Below, one piece after another: positions 51,725-60,559 of a stretch of DNA of 64,000 nucleotides; the stretch's first letter is position 1; each line of letters begins with the position of its first letter. Location: contig KE159598.1 in the NCBI GenBank assembly GCA_000403275.2, positions 1 through 64,000 of the forward strand, read 5' to 3'. The notes beneath the pieces were generated by a model. It did not search any database. It saw only the letters and a program-made list of their open reading frames with translations, and had not been told where the DNA came from. Made by a program: the position numbers and the translations under genes. Origin of the DNA: Lachnospiraceae bacterium 28-4 (GTDB lineage Bacteria; Bacillota; Clostridia; Lachnospirales; Lachnospiraceae).

Positions 51725-52141
51725 ATGAAGGTATTAGTTAGTGCCTGTATTATGGGAACAAACTGTAAATATAACGGAAAAAACAATAAAAATTTAGCAG
51801 TTATCAATTTCTTAAAGGATAAAGAAGTTATTTCTATTTGCCCAGAAGTATTAGCTGGCATGAAAATTCCTAGACCTTGTGCAGAAATCGTGAATGGGAT
51901 TGTAGTAGATGAAAATGGAAATGATGTTAATTCTGAATATAATAAAGCAGTGTCAATGGCATTATCAAAAATTCAAAATGAAGATATTGATTTGGTTATA
52001 TTACAATCCAGAAGTCCTACTTGTGGTGTAAATAAAATATACGATGGCAGCTTTACTGGAAAACTAATTTCTGGAATGGGATTTTTTGCGAAGGCATTAA
52101 AGCAAAGAGGATATAATGTTATTGATGTTGAAGAAGTTTAA
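51725..52141 (+). CDS. DUF523-family protein
   Basis: 138 aa from the ATG at 51725 (GGGGTG upstream). Conserved Cys motifs: VLVSACIMGTNCKYNG, ISICPEVLAGM..PRPCAEI, and LQSRSPTCGVNKIYDG. AT-rich, unlike the neighbouring mobilization genes, so it is likely captured cargo. Biochemical role unknown. Confidence 0.88.
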   Translation: MKVLVSACIMGTNCKYNGKNNKNLAVINFLKDKEVISICPEVLAGMKIPRPCAEIVNGIVVDENGNDVNSEYNKAVSMALSKIQNEDIDLVILQSRSPTCGVNKIYDGSFTGKLISGMGFFAKALKQRGYNVIDVEEV

Positions 52142-52180
52142 GTTTGTCACTTTGAAATTTTAATTGAATAACTACAGCAC

Positions 52181-52228
52181 AAACCGCTGCTACATGGGAG
52201 CCAACAAACCATGCAACAGCGGTTTTTT
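52181..52228. terminator. Bidirectional terminator between DUF523 and XRE genes
   Basis: AAACCGCTG...CATGG pairs with CCATG...CAGCGGTTT and is flanked by T runs. It lies between two convergent genes. Confidence 0.85.
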
Positions 52229-52230
52229 CT

Positions 52231-53037
52231 TTACCGTTTTTTTCTCTGGCTGATAGGCGTTCCCATTTTCTTTGATTTTTTGAGAATCCGAATCAGCCAG
52301 CGAAATTCTTCGTCTGACAGATTTTTATAGTTGATACCGAGCTGCTTGCAGTAAAGGACAACGAGCTTTTCATACCGACTGCCCTTGAAATTTTCGACCG
52401 CTTCCAGATTTTCTTTCAGTTCATCGGCAACGGTGGTCTGGGGCGCACTCTCACTGTCCTTTTTGTGAGCTTCCCGAATATCCCGGATAATGAGATTGAG
52501 GTCATCCAGAACCATGTGGCTGAAATATTCATCATCGCTGATATGGGCAGCTTGTAGCACTTTCAAATGCGGGTCATCTTCGCCGGGGCGATACCGTTCA
52601 ATGATTTCATGCCGGACAGTATCGACAAGGGCGTTGAGGTTTTGAATCTGCATGGTGGCAATCCCATCCACATAAATCTCAATATCCGCAAGAAACTTGA
52701 TAAAATCCTTATGGGTGACAAGCTCACAGAGCAGGCGGTTGTTAATCCGACCGCTTTTCAGAAGTGCCACCATCTCATCATTCAAATGCAGCTCTGTTAG
52801 TGGCGTGTTGATCTGCTCCCGGTTCTCTGTCCGGCACAGCAGATAATCAACGGAAACCCCATAGAAGTCTGCCAGCGTGACAAGATAGCCATGATTGATT
52901 TCCTTAACATTCTCTTTTTCATAACTTCCAAGAGCTGATTTAGAAATGTCCGTCAGCTTTGATAGTTCTTCCAGATTTAAGCCTTTGTCCTTGCGGAGTT
53001 CCCAAAGGCGTTCCTGTATGCTTGTTGCTCCTTTCAT
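52231..53037 (-). CDS. XRE-family transcriptional regulator
   Basis: 268 aa from the ATG at 53037 (AAAGGAG upstream; a GTG at 53043 is an alternative). N-terminal HTH (IQERLWELRKDKGLNLEELSKLTDISKSALGSYEKENV), then a helical region with EIYVDGIATMQIQNLNALVDTV and DEYFSHMVLDDLNLIIRDIREAHKKDSESAPQTT, parallel to the regulator at 1794-2624. Both lie left of the mobilization genes and read outward; likely the same function in two related elements. Confidence 0.87.
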   Translation of the reverse strand: MKGATSIQERLWELRKDKGLNLEELSKLTDISKSALGSYEKENVKEINHGYLVTLADFYGVSVDYLLCRTENREQINTPLTELHLNDEMVALLKSGRINNRLLCELVTHKDFIKFLADIEIYVDGIATMQIQNLNALVDTVRHEIIERYRPGEDDPHLKVLQAAHISDDEYFSHMVLDDLNLIIRDIREAHKKDSESAPQTTVADELKENLEAVENFKGSRYEKLVVLYCKQLGINYKNLSDEEFRWLIRILKKSKKMGTPISQRKKR

Positions 53038-53043
53038 GGGCAC

Positions 53044-53520
53044 ACGCTCCTTTCCGGCGGTTGCATTGCTACCGCTTAACTGGATTATATCATACTTTCC
53101 GCAATCGTGGAAATTTCCGCTTTTTACCCGTAATTCCTACTTTGTGGACATACGGCACAGGGCACAAAAATGTTCTATGATACAGGTAGTTCATCGATGG
53201 ATTATTCCAATCGAATGACCAGCCTGTGTGGGATATGCTTCCCCGGCGATGTAGTGCCATGACTTTTGGCAGGGATGTGGAGGAACCCTGACCGAAACGA
53301 GCATACCAAAGGGAGCGATACGCCGCTGTGAGATTCAGGGGAGGAACGACACCGGGGAGAACTGGCGAACTGACACCGAAATGATACCGAAACGCGACAA
53401 TCTGATAGGAGGATAGTCTACCCTATCGCTGATACTTCGGGAGATTTTAAGCGGCTCTATGAGCGTAATTTTGCCGAAAATCGCCCTGAAACCATACACT
53501 AAAACGGGAGGAAGCGCAAT
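53044..53520 (+). other. Long untranslated leader upstream of the replication genes
   Basis: 477 bp with the promoter region of the outward XRE gene and a roughly 300-nt leader before 53521. It contains mini start-stop frames, for example ATGACTTTTGG...TGA near 53261, and small stems such as GATAGG/CCTATC near 53402-53430. Possibly a structured leader. No real gene seen. Confidence 0.45.
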
Positions 53521-53709
53521 ATGCCGAGAATGAGCAAAAAGAGGAAGCATGAGCTTTCCTTTTACCTCAATGACCGGGGGCGTGTCACTTACAACGAATT
53601 ATGCCGGAAATGCCAGCATGGGTGCAAGCAGAGCTTCCGGGCGGTTGTGATTGACTGCCCCCGTTATTTATCCAAACGAGCAAAGAAAAAGGAGGAACAC
53701 ACCGAATGA
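53521..53709 (+). CDS. Small cysteine-containing mobile-element protein
   Basis: 62 aa. SKKRKHELSFYLNDRGRVTYNELCRKCQHGCKQSFRAVVIDCPRYLSKRAKKK: three to four Cys in a CxxC...C...C pattern and basic ends suggest a zinc-dependent nucleic-acid-binding protein. RBS GGGAGGAAG. Its TGA overlaps the ATG of the next gene. Confidence 0.75.
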   Translation: MPRMSKKRKHELSFYLNDRGRVTYNELCRKCQHGCKQSFRAVVIDCPRYLSKRAKKKEEHTE

Positions 53710-54047
53710 ATTTTGAATTTATGACGATAGACACACCCTTGCCGCCCTGTATGCCTTTTCCCAGGGCGTTGACAGGATTTCCAGTCAGCAGCACCGCAAA
53801 GGTCATGTACTGCCGGATGCTGGACGCTATGCTCTCCAAAGGGCAGGAGGACGAGAACGGAATCCTGTTTGTCTGCTTCCCTGTCACAGCCATTGCCGCA
53901 GTCCTGTCCCGCAGCCCCATGACGGTCAAGCGTTCTTTGAATGAACTGGAAACCGCCGGACTTATCATGCGGGTGCGTCAGGGCGTTGGAGAACCAAACA
54001 GGATTTATGTGCTGATACCGGGAAAGGAGGACGCTGCCCTTGCCTGA
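53706..54047 (+). CDS. RepA-N-type HTH protein (replication initiator-like)
   Basis: 113 aa. FPRALTGFPVSSTAKVMYCRMLDAMLSKGQEDENGILFVCFPVTAIAAVLSRSPMTVKRSLNELETAGLI is the winged-helix domain of RepA-N initiators. Shorter than full initiators, so it may be a regulator or split initiator. Translationally coupled to both neighbours. Confidence 0.8.
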   Translation: MNFEFMTIDTPLPPCMPFPRALTGFPVSSTAKVMYCRMLDAMLSKGQEDENGILFVCFPVTAIAAVLSRSPMTVKRSLNELETAGLIMRVRQGVGEPNRIYVLIPGKEDAALA

Positions 54048-54336
54048 TACCTCAAAGCTGGAAAGGCTCAACCGGGAGATGGAGAAAAGCGAAAAGAAAC
54101 TGCGGAAAGCCATCAATGATGAAAAGGCATTGCAGCACCAGTTAAAGCAGCTTACCCGAAAGGAACGGACGCACCGGCTCTGTACTCGTGGCGGTATGCT
54201 GGAAAGTTTTCTGCAAGAGCCGGAACGCCTGACAGATGATGATGTCATGCTGTTGTTGAAACTCATTTTTAACAGACAGGACACGCAGGAACTATTGAAA
54301 AAACTTCTGGAACGGGAGAAGCCGGAAACCCCTTAG
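54040..54336 (+). CDS. DUF3847-family protein
   Basis: 98 aa from TTG 54040 (GGAGG 9 nt upstream). Coiled-coil N-terminal half (LERLNREMEKSEKKLRKAINDEKALQHQLKQL) and RKERTHRLCTRGGMLESFLQEPERLTDDDVMLLL. Paralog of 3437-3772. RIT copy 2 follows directly. Confidence 0.82.
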   Translation: MPDTSKLERLNREMEKSEKKLRKAINDEKALQHQLKQLTRKERTHRLCTRGGMLESFLQEPERLTDDDVMLLLKLIFNRQDTQELLKKLLEREKPETP

Positions 54337-54439
54337 TTTACTAAGGGCGCATTATCCGAGATAATCAATTATCCGAGGAAACTCTCAAAACCGCCAGCAT
54401 AAAAGGCTTTCAGAGAAGTTGCCTCGGATAATGTAAGAA

Positions 54440-55468
54440 CTATTTCAGGAAGTCAGGGAGCTGATGCTCTTTCTTTTGTGTAATAGGATTTTCTTTTTGA
54501 TGGGAAAACCACTTTTCGTTCCAATCCCGGATATGCCTGTTTACGGTTCCCTGTGAAAGTTCAGCATACCGTTCTGTTGTGGAGATCGAGGAATGTCCGA
54601 GGAAATTTTTGATTGCCATAATTGGTACCCCGGCTTCCAACATATGTGTGGCGGTCGTATGCCTCATGGTGTGCGGGGTGTAGCGTTTTTCAAGGAACAT
54701 TTCCGGATGCCCTGCTCTTGCGAGCATGATATATTTTTTATAAATCTCCTCAATACAGGAAATGCTCATCTGCGGATGGGTCTGGCTGGAAAAGATGTAG
54801 GCCTCCAACCGACCGGCCTTTCCCGTTTCCTCCAGATATCGTTCCAGGAGAGTTCCGCTAGGCCTTGCAATCACGATCCTCCGGGTTTTGTTTCCCTTTC
54901 CAGTAATTGTAAGCTTATAGAGGTTTTTCTCGGCCAGGAAGTCCCTGACTTTGAGATCGCAGATTTCCTGTGCCCTGGCTCCGCTGGCATACATCAGGTT
55001 CAAAAGGACCTGGTCACGGAAGCCCATCCGTTTCCCGGGTTCAGGAAGCCGGAGCAGGATTGAAACTTCATCAAGCGTAAAGGTGGTCCTCGGCTGGACG
55101 GCCTCTTTTTTTACAGGCACTCTTTTCACCGCATTTGCAAACACAGTCGCTGCTTCAAAATTCCTGTTCTGTGCGTAACCGGCAAAAGAGGCCAATGCTG
55201 AAAGCCTGAGATTCCTTGTGGATACTGAGCATCCCCGTTCTGCTTCGATCCATTTCAGGAAGCCGTCAATAGTCTCGAAATTCAAATCCCGGAAGAGGAT
55301 TTCACCAGCATTTTTCTTCTTTTCCTGATAAACATACTGGAACAAAAGGCGGAAGGTATGTTTATAGGATCTCGTGGTATTAGGGGAAAGCCCTGACGAG
55401 AGCGGCATATATTCCGTAAAAAACTGTTCCAGGAGGAGCATGAATTCAGGAAGTTTATTTTTCCTCAT
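54440..55468 (-). CDS. ritC: RIT tyrosine recombinase C, copy 2
   Basis: 342 aa, identical to the product of 6080-7108. Catalytic set ASGARAQEI (Arg), HTMRHTTAT, LGHSSIS and ERYAEL is intact. Overlaps the ritB copy by 14 nt. Confidence 0.88.
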   Translation of the reverse strand: MRKNKLPEFMLLLEQFFTEYMPLSSGLSPNTTRSYKHTFRLLFQYVYQEKKKNAGEILFRDLNFETIDGFLKWIEAERGCSVSTRNLRLSALASFAGYAQNRNFEAATVFANAVKRVPVKKEAVQPRTTFTLDEVSILLRLPEPGKRMGFRDQVLLNLMYASGARAQEICDLKVRDFLAEKNLYKLTITGKGNKTRRIVIARPSGTLLERYLEETGKAGRLEAYIFSSQTHPQMSISCIEEIYKKYIMLARAGHPEMFLEKRYTPHTMRHTTATHMLEAGVPIMAIKNFLGHSSISTTERYAELSQGTVNRHIRDWNEKWFSHQKENPITQKKEHQLPDFLK

Positions 55469-56444
55469 ACGCCACCTCCGTGAATACGCCAGCGGCATAA
55501 TCTTCAAACAGCTCCGTATATTCAGGGAACATATCACCACTGAATTTCAGATATTTCTCCGTTTCGTCCATGTCATGGTGTCCAAGATAGACTGACAGGA
55601 AAGGAACAGAGTTATCTGTCGGGTGTCCGTTTTTCTCTGCCTGCGCAAATGAATGGATGGCAAAATAGTGACGGAAGCAATGAAGGCACTGCCCTCTGGA
55701 ATGGGATTTTTCCTGTACATACAGGCCGGTTTCCCGCAAGAGGTTCCTAAACCGAAAATCAAAGGTTCCTTTACTGACGGAAAACTCTTGGCCCCTGGCT
55801 GCCGGGAACAGACAGCTTTCCGGTTCTGTTTTGATCCCCATAGCAATGCAGTATCTTTCCAGCATCTCTGTCAATGTCCTGTCCATTGGAACAACACGCT
55901 GTTTGTTGTTCTTGGCATGGCGGATCAGGATGGTCCCATTGCGGAAATTTATATCTTTTACCCTGGCGGCAAGCGGTTCTCCCAGGCGGAACCCGCACCC
56001 AAGGAGCATCCGGAGCAGCATACAGAACTCCATGTCCGTCCGGCGGGTTTTCGGGTCTGTATGCCTGTTGGCCCAGCTGTCGGCGCAGGACAGAAGCGTT
56101 TGGATTTCCCTGTCCGAAAAAATATATGGGACATAGCTGTCTGATGTTTTGGGGCAGGCGGGCATGAAAACACTGTACCCCTTGTATTGAAGGTACCGCA
56201 AAAATTTGCGGAGATAGCTTACCTTATCGCTGACCGTTTTGGGCGCGTTTATCTGCTGGAGTTCCCTGATCCAGTGATTGATGGCTGTTTCCGTAACCCT
56301 GTCGGCGTTTTCTGCCACCAGCAGTGAATCGAACGAAAGAAGGGTTCTGCGTGTACTCCGCAAAGTATCATCGCTGACAGTCCCCTGGCTGATTTCCAGA
56401 TATTCTGCAAGCTCATGTTTGAAAACCGACTGGAACTGTGTCAT
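55455..56444 (-). CDS. ritB: RIT tyrosine recombinase B, copy 2
   Basis: 329 aa, identical to the product of 5104-6093, with FRLGEPLAARV, HCFRHYF and LGHHDMDETEKYL. ATGA overlap with the preceding ritA copy. Confidence 0.88.
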   Translation of the reverse strand: MTQFQSVFKHELAEYLEISQGTVSDDTLRSTRRTLLSFDSLLVAENADRVTETAINHWIRELQQINAPKTVSDKVSYLRKFLRYLQYKGYSVFMPACPKTSDSYVPYIFSDREIQTLLSCADSWANRHTDPKTRRTDMEFCMLLRMLLGCGFRLGEPLAARVKDINFRNGTILIRHAKNNKQRVVPMDRTLTEMLERYCIAMGIKTEPESCLFPAARGQEFSVSKGTFDFRFRNLLRETGLYVQEKSHSRGQCLHCFRHYFAIHSFAQAEKNGHPTDNSVPFLSVYLGHHDMDETEKYLKFSGDMFPEYTELFEDYAAGVFTEVAYEEK

Positions 56445-57412
56445 GACAGGCGCCACCTCCCCTCCAGAAAAGCAGCAAATGTACCTGTCGCCTCCATGAC
56501 CGGGAGGGCGTAGTTCCGCAGCTGCTCCACATCCAGACTGACATAGGATTGGATGGCGTTCTGGTCTGTATGCCCAAGGGCTTTCCTTACCGCCTCATAA
56601 GGGATGTTGTCATTGACCATGGAACTTGCCAGGGACGACCGGAAAGCATGTGCGCCCTGTTTGCGTCCCGCCGGATCAATTCCAGCTGCCATAATGGCAG
56701 TCCTGACGATCTTGGTGATTGCCTGCACAGAGATATGGCTGTAAGGGGGAACGATGCGGAGAAATACATACGGGCTGTCATAGCAGGCCCGTTCTTCCTC
56801 TAAATACTGTTTCAGGGCGGCCTTTACATCCGGGACCATGGGAAGTTCAATGTCAACGCCGGTTTTGTGCTGTGTAAGCAGAATCAGGTTCCTGCCAAAA
56901 TCCAGTTCCCGGAATGTCATGGATGAGATGTCCCCGCTCCTGATCCCCAGCCGTGTCGCAAGAAGCAGCACTGCGTAATCTCGCTTTCCATGTGGGGAGT
57001 CCCGGCCTACGCTATTTTCAATTTTCAGGATTTCTTCTATTGTATAAACAGAAGGGTACGGCTGCGGCCTCTTGAAAAGAGGAACGATGCCGCTGTAATC
57101 CCTGTCGGTATGTCTGGCCTGATATGCATATCTGAGGAATGTCCGGATGTGTGAAAGGTACCATTTGCTGCTGACCATTAAACACGCGGCTCCTACATTT
57201 TGGGCGTTCATTGCCTGCGGCGCTGCGCAGCCTGTATCAGCCAGGGCGGATAAAAAGTAGTGCCCAATCTTATCGTGAAGATGGATGCTGCTTTCCTGAA
57301 GTCCCTTGCGTTTCCCGTCTTCAAGGTACTCCGCTAAAAGAGCCTCCATTTCCGGATTCAATTCGTGGTATCCGCATGGCACTGTGTTGGTTTCCCTTGT
57401 ATGGTAACCCAT
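56441..57412 (-). CDS. ritA: RIT tyrosine recombinase A, copy 2
   Basis: 323 aa from the ATG at 57412 with AGGAGG upstream, identical to the product of 4136-5107, with RLGIRSGDI, HAFRSSLAS, LGHTD and SYVSL. Confidence 0.88.
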   Translation of the reverse strand: MGYHTRETNTVPCGYHELNPEMEALLAEYLEDGKRKGLQESSIHLHDKIGHYFLSALADTGCAAPQAMNAQNVGAACLMVSSKWYLSHIRTFLRYAYQARHTDRDYSGIVPLFKRPQPYPSVYTIEEILKIENSVGRDSPHGKRDYAVLLLATRLGIRSGDISSMTFRELDFGRNLILLTQHKTGVDIELPMVPDVKAALKQYLEEERACYDSPYVFLRIVPPYSHISVQAITKIVRTAIMAAGIDPAGRKQGAHAFRSSLASSMVNDNIPYEAVRKALGHTDQNAIQSYVSLDVEQLRNYALPVMEATGTFAAFLEGRWRLS

Positions 57413-57571
57413 AGTTAAAACCTCCTGTTTGATAGCTTTAACTGTACTATGCCCATGTGGATAAATTTTATCCGAGATTTTTTGCATGAACCCCCGCATA
57501 CAAAAGGTTTTTAAGAATTTCCTCGGATAATTAAAAATCTCGGATAATGCGCCCTATCCGAGTTCTTGGAT

Positions 57572-57604
57572 AGGGCGCAATTATACACCACCCAGAGGTT
57601 GGTG
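57572..57604 (-). other. oriT: oriT of the second MobQ element
   Basis: On the minus strand: ACCAACC-TCT-GGGTGGT (one mismatch) followed by GTATAATTGCGCCCT. It has the same layout as 3949-3976 and matches the IncQ-type nick consensus TAANTGCG/CCCT. Predicted nick on the minus strand between 57576 and 57575. Stem and N base differ from copy 1, so this is an independent oriT. Confidence 0.82.
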
Positions 57605-57858
57605 CATTGCGTTCTCCGAAGGCTCCTCGCCGGAGGGCTGTGATTTTCCGCAGTCAAGGTCTGCTCCAAATCAAACAGGGGACGCTACGCTTCCCCTGTG
57701 CTGGCTGCCGCCAGCTACCCTTTTGTGGACTTGCCATCTGGGGACACCTTGCAATGCAAGCTGTTCCCAGCCGACAAGTTTCATAAAATATGCTATCTTT
57801 TCGATAAGCAATAAAGTATAATGAAGTCAGTAATAAATTTAGAAATTGAGGTAAAGTT
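57605..57858 (-). other. Non-coding region with structured element copy 3
   Basis: Between oriT and the TfoX-like gene. Holds the three-hairpin element at 57674-57778 and a CTCC-GAAGGCTCCTCGCC-GGAG stem near 57615-57640. The last 75 bp are AT-rich and should contain the promoter of the cargo genes. Confidence 0.55.
57674..57778 (-). ncRNA. Three-hairpin structured element, copy 3
   Basis: On the minus strand: P1 ACTTG...CTGGG...ACA-CTTGC-ATT-GCAAG-TGT...CCCAG...CAAGT; linker CCACAAAAGGGTAG; P2 CTGGC-GGCA-GCCAG; then CACAGGGGAA and P3 CAGGGGA...TCCCCTG. It lies just before oriT on the same strand, as copy 1 does. Confidence 0.6.
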
Positions 57859-58179
57859 ATGGCATCCAGCAAAGAATATTTAGAATTTATTTTAGGTCAG
57901 TTATCTGGCTTGAATGAAATTACCTATCGAGCTATGATGGGCGAATTTGTCATTTATTATCGTGGTAAGATTGTAGGCGGTATCTATGATGATAGATTAC
58001 TTGTTAAACCAGTAAAATCAGCAATAAGTTATATGCCAACGGTTTCGTATGAGTTACCTTACGAGGGAGCAAAAGAAATGTTGTTGGTAGATGAAGTTGA
58101 TAATAAAGAGTTTTTGACAGGATTGTTTAATGCTATGTATGAGGAATTGCCTACCCCTAAATCGAAAAAGAAGAAATAA
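57859..58179 (+). CDS. TfoX/Sxy N-terminal-domain protein
   Basis: 106 aa. EYLEFILGQLSGLNEITYRAMMGEFVIYYRGKIVGGIYDDRLLVKPVKSA is the TfoX N-terminal domain; a lysine-rich tail follows. In Gammaproteobacteria TfoX/Sxy regulates competence; in Firmicutes the role of this single domain is unknown. AT-rich cargo inserted between oriT and the relaxase gene. Confidence 0.85.
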   Translation: MASSKEYLEFILGQLSGLNEITYRAMMGEFVIYYRGKIVGGIYDDRLLVKPVKSAISYMPTVSYELPYEGAKEMLLVDEVDNKEFLTGLFNAMYEELPTPKSKKKK

Positions 58180-58210
58180 TAAAATAATAATTTGAGAGGA
58201 AGTGTTACTG

Positions 58211-58729
58211 ATGGAAAAGTTTAAGCCGTTTATTATACCTGTGGCATTATTGGTTTTAATTGACCAGACGGTTAAAATAGTAATTTCAAAAGTATTTATG
58301 AAATGCGAATTTGATATAATAGCCAAAGTTTTAAGATTTAATCCAGAACTAAATACTCGTTTATCTTATGCTGGAAATTTCTTCGAATTATTATCAAGTC
58401 CGTTTGTTACCATTTTATTGAATGTGTTTGTTTTGTTCCTCTTTTTTTCAGGATATATGCTATATCAGGCAAAAAGAGCACATATAAGTTTTTGGGTAAA
58501 AATAATAATGATTTGTGGCATATCGGGATGTTTATGTAGCTTGATTGATAAGCTGTTTTGGGGTGGAAGTTTAGATTTTTTGCAGATACCTACCCTTTTT
58601 ATTTTTGATTTGAAAGACTGCTATCTTACAGTTGCAGAAGTTATATTTGTTGCTATTGGAATTTTGAATAGCAAAGAAATATCGGTTAAAGAGTATTTAC
58701 ATTTTTGTTGTAACAAATTTAGCTTGTAA
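58211..58729 (+). CDS. Signal peptidase II (LspA)-like membrane protein
   Basis: 172 aa from the ATG at 58211 (GAGGAAG upstream). Four membrane helices. LspA-like landmarks: LIDQTVKIVI near the start, NTRLSYAGNFFELLSS, SLIDKLFWGGSLDF and FIFDLKDCYLTVAEV; the aspartates in GGSLDF and DLKD match the aspartyl dyad of lipoprotein signal peptidases. Diverged from housekeeping LspA. It could process lipoproteins or give globomycin tolerance; both are speculative. Confidence 0.78.
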   Translation: MEKFKPFIIPVALLVLIDQTVKIVISKVFMKCEFDIIAKVLRFNPELNTRLSYAGNFFELLSSPFVTILLNVFVLFLFFSGYMLYQAKRAHISFWVKIIMICGISGCLCSLIDKLFWGGSLDFLQIPTLFIFDLKDCYLTVAEVIFVAIGILNSKEISVKEYLHFCCNKFSL

Positions 58730-58914
58730 ACTTCTGGTTTATTATTTCTTATACATCGGGTCAACTTGCCCCGAACTTTTACAACTAAATACCCGCCGCC
58801 CACACAGCGGCACACCGAGCAGGAAATCTGAAAAGGTCTCCTGCTTTTTTTCTGCCCCAAATGAGGTGGTAAAACGCCACCCCATCCACCAATTACCGAA
58901 AGGAGGGACACGAA

Positions 58915-60495
58915 ATGCCCTGTCCACACAACGAAATCACGATTGTTCAGCGCAGCCAGCGGCAGTCTGCGGTTGCCGCCGCTGCTTACCAAAGCGGCGA
59001 AAAGCTGTTCTGTGAATACGACCAGCAAGTGAAGCACTACCCGGAAAAGCGTGGTATTGTCCACAATGAAATCCTGCTCCCAGCAAATGCCCCACAGGAA
59101 TATGCAGACCGCAATACCTTATGGAACGCCGCCGAAGCGGTGGAAAAACAATGGAACTCCCAGCTTGCAAGGCGGTGGGTACTTACCATCCCCAGAGAGA
59201 TACCGCCCGACCAGTACGCTGTCCTTGTCCGGGAGTTTTGTGAACAGCAGTTTGTTTCCAAAGGCATGATTGTTGACTTTGCCATCCATGACCCCCATCC
59301 GCCGGGACACAATCCCCACGCCCATGTCCTGCTGACTATGAGGGCAATGGACGAACATGGAAAATGGCTTCCCAAGAGCCGCAAGGTTTATGACCTTGAT
59401 GAAAACGGGGAACGGATAAAGCTGCCATCCGGCAGGTGGAAAAGCCACAAGGAGGATACGGTGGACTGGAACGACCAGAGATATTGTGAAATCTGGCGGC
59501 ATGAATGGGAAGTCATCCAGAACCGCTATCTGGAAGCAAATGACCGCCCGGAGCGTGTGGACTTGCGTTCCTATGCCAGACAGGGGCTTGATATTGTCCC
59601 TACTGTCCATGAGGGGGCTGCTGTCCGGCAGATGGAAAAGCGTGGTATCCAGACGAATATCGGCAACCTGAACCGGGAAATCAGAGCCGCCAACCGTCTG
59701 ATGAAGTCCATCCGGCAGCTTATCCAAAGCCTCAAAGGCTGGATTACCGAGCTAGGCGAAAAACGGAAAGAACTGCTTGCACAAAAAGCGGCGGAGGAAG
59801 CAACGCTTCTCCCCAATCTTTTGATGAAATATATGGAGATACGAAAGGAAGAACGGAAGGACTGGACAAGGGCTGGACAGAACCGGGGGACTTCACGGGA
59901 CTTAAAGGCAATCAGCGAAGCCCTGTCCTATCTCCGGCAAAAGGGGCTTTCCACTGTGGAGGACTTAGAAGCATTTCTGGAATCTTCCGGGAAATCAGCC
60001 GCAGATTACCGCAGTCAGATGAAGCCAAAGGAAGCCCGAAGCAAAGTGATTGACGGGCTTCTTTCTGCCCGGACAGACTGCAAGGAATGTAAGCCTGTCT
60101 ATGAGAAATACCAGAAGATATTTTTTAAGAAAACAAAGGAAACATTCAAACAGGAACACCCGGAGGTCGCCCGCTACGAGAAAGCCGCCGCCTATCTTGC
60201 CAAGCACCTGGACGATAAGGATAAAACGAAAAATGAGTTACAACAGGAGCAGGAAACGCTTCTTAGCGAAATCGCAGAGTTGAAAGTACCGCTGACTGAG
60301 GTACAGGAGGATTTGAAGAAGCTGCGGGACATCCGCTACTGGGTACGGAAAGCCACACCCGGCACAGAGGAAAGCAAAGAGCCGCCCAAGAAGCAGCCTA
60401 TCAAGGAAGTCTTGCAGGATAAGGCGGACGAGAAAAAAGCACAAAGAACTACTCCGGCACAGGCGAAACACAGACAACAGGATATGGAACTTTAA
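58915..60495 (+). CDS. mobA: MobA/MobL-family (MobQ) relaxase
   Basis: 526 aa from the ATG at 58915 (AAAGGAGGG). Relaxase domain from ITIVQRSQRQSAVAAAAYQSGEKLFCEYD; metal histidines in PGHNPHAHVLLTMR (about residues 128-141). Coiled-coil C-terminal half. The tail QPIKEVLQDKADEKK...QQDMEL resembles the basic KPSIRxxL tails of the conjugative element's proteins. It should act at the oriT at 57572-57604. Confidence 0.9.
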   Translation: MPCPHNEITIVQRSQRQSAVAAAAYQSGEKLFCEYDQQVKHYPEKRGIVHNEILLPANAPQEYADRNTLWNAAEAVEKQWNSQLARRWVLTIPREIPPDQYAVLVREFCEQQFVSKGMIVDFAIHDPHPPGHNPHAHVLLTMRAMDEHGKWLPKSRKVYDLDENGERIKLPSGRWKSHKEDTVDWNDQRYCEIWRHEWEVIQNRYLEANDRPERVDLRSYARQGLDIVPTVHEGAAVRQMEKRGIQTNIGNLNREIRAANRLMKSIRQLIQSLKGWITELGEKRKELLAQKAAEEATLLPNLLMKYMEIRKEERKDWTRAGQNRGTSRDLKAISEALSYLRQKGLSTVEDLEAFLESSGKSAADYRSQMKPKEARSKVIDGLLSARTDCKECKPVYEKYQKIFFKKTKETFKQEHPEVARYEKAAAYLAKHLDDKDKTKNELQQEQETLLSEIAELKVPLTEVQEDLKKLRDIRYWVRKATPGTEESKEPPKKQPIKEVLQDKADEKKAQRTTPAQAKHRQQDMEL

Positions 60496-60559
60496 CAGGC
60501 ACTTGCCATTTTCAATCAGAGAATGTCAGGTACTTTTTTCTTTTTAGGGAGGGATAGAT

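Larger units (their letters stand above)
54344..57571 (-). mobile_element. Recombinase-in-trio (RIT) element, copy 2 (inverted)
   Basis: Same organisation as 3977-7204 on the other strand: terminal repeats at 54345-54362 and 57537-57554 (3,210 bp), with AGGGCGCA direct repeats at 54344-54351 and 57572-57579, the complement of the MobQ nick sequence. The three encoded proteins are residue-identical to copy 1. Outer flanks differ between copies, so they are separate insertions at equivalent sites. Confidence 0.88.
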
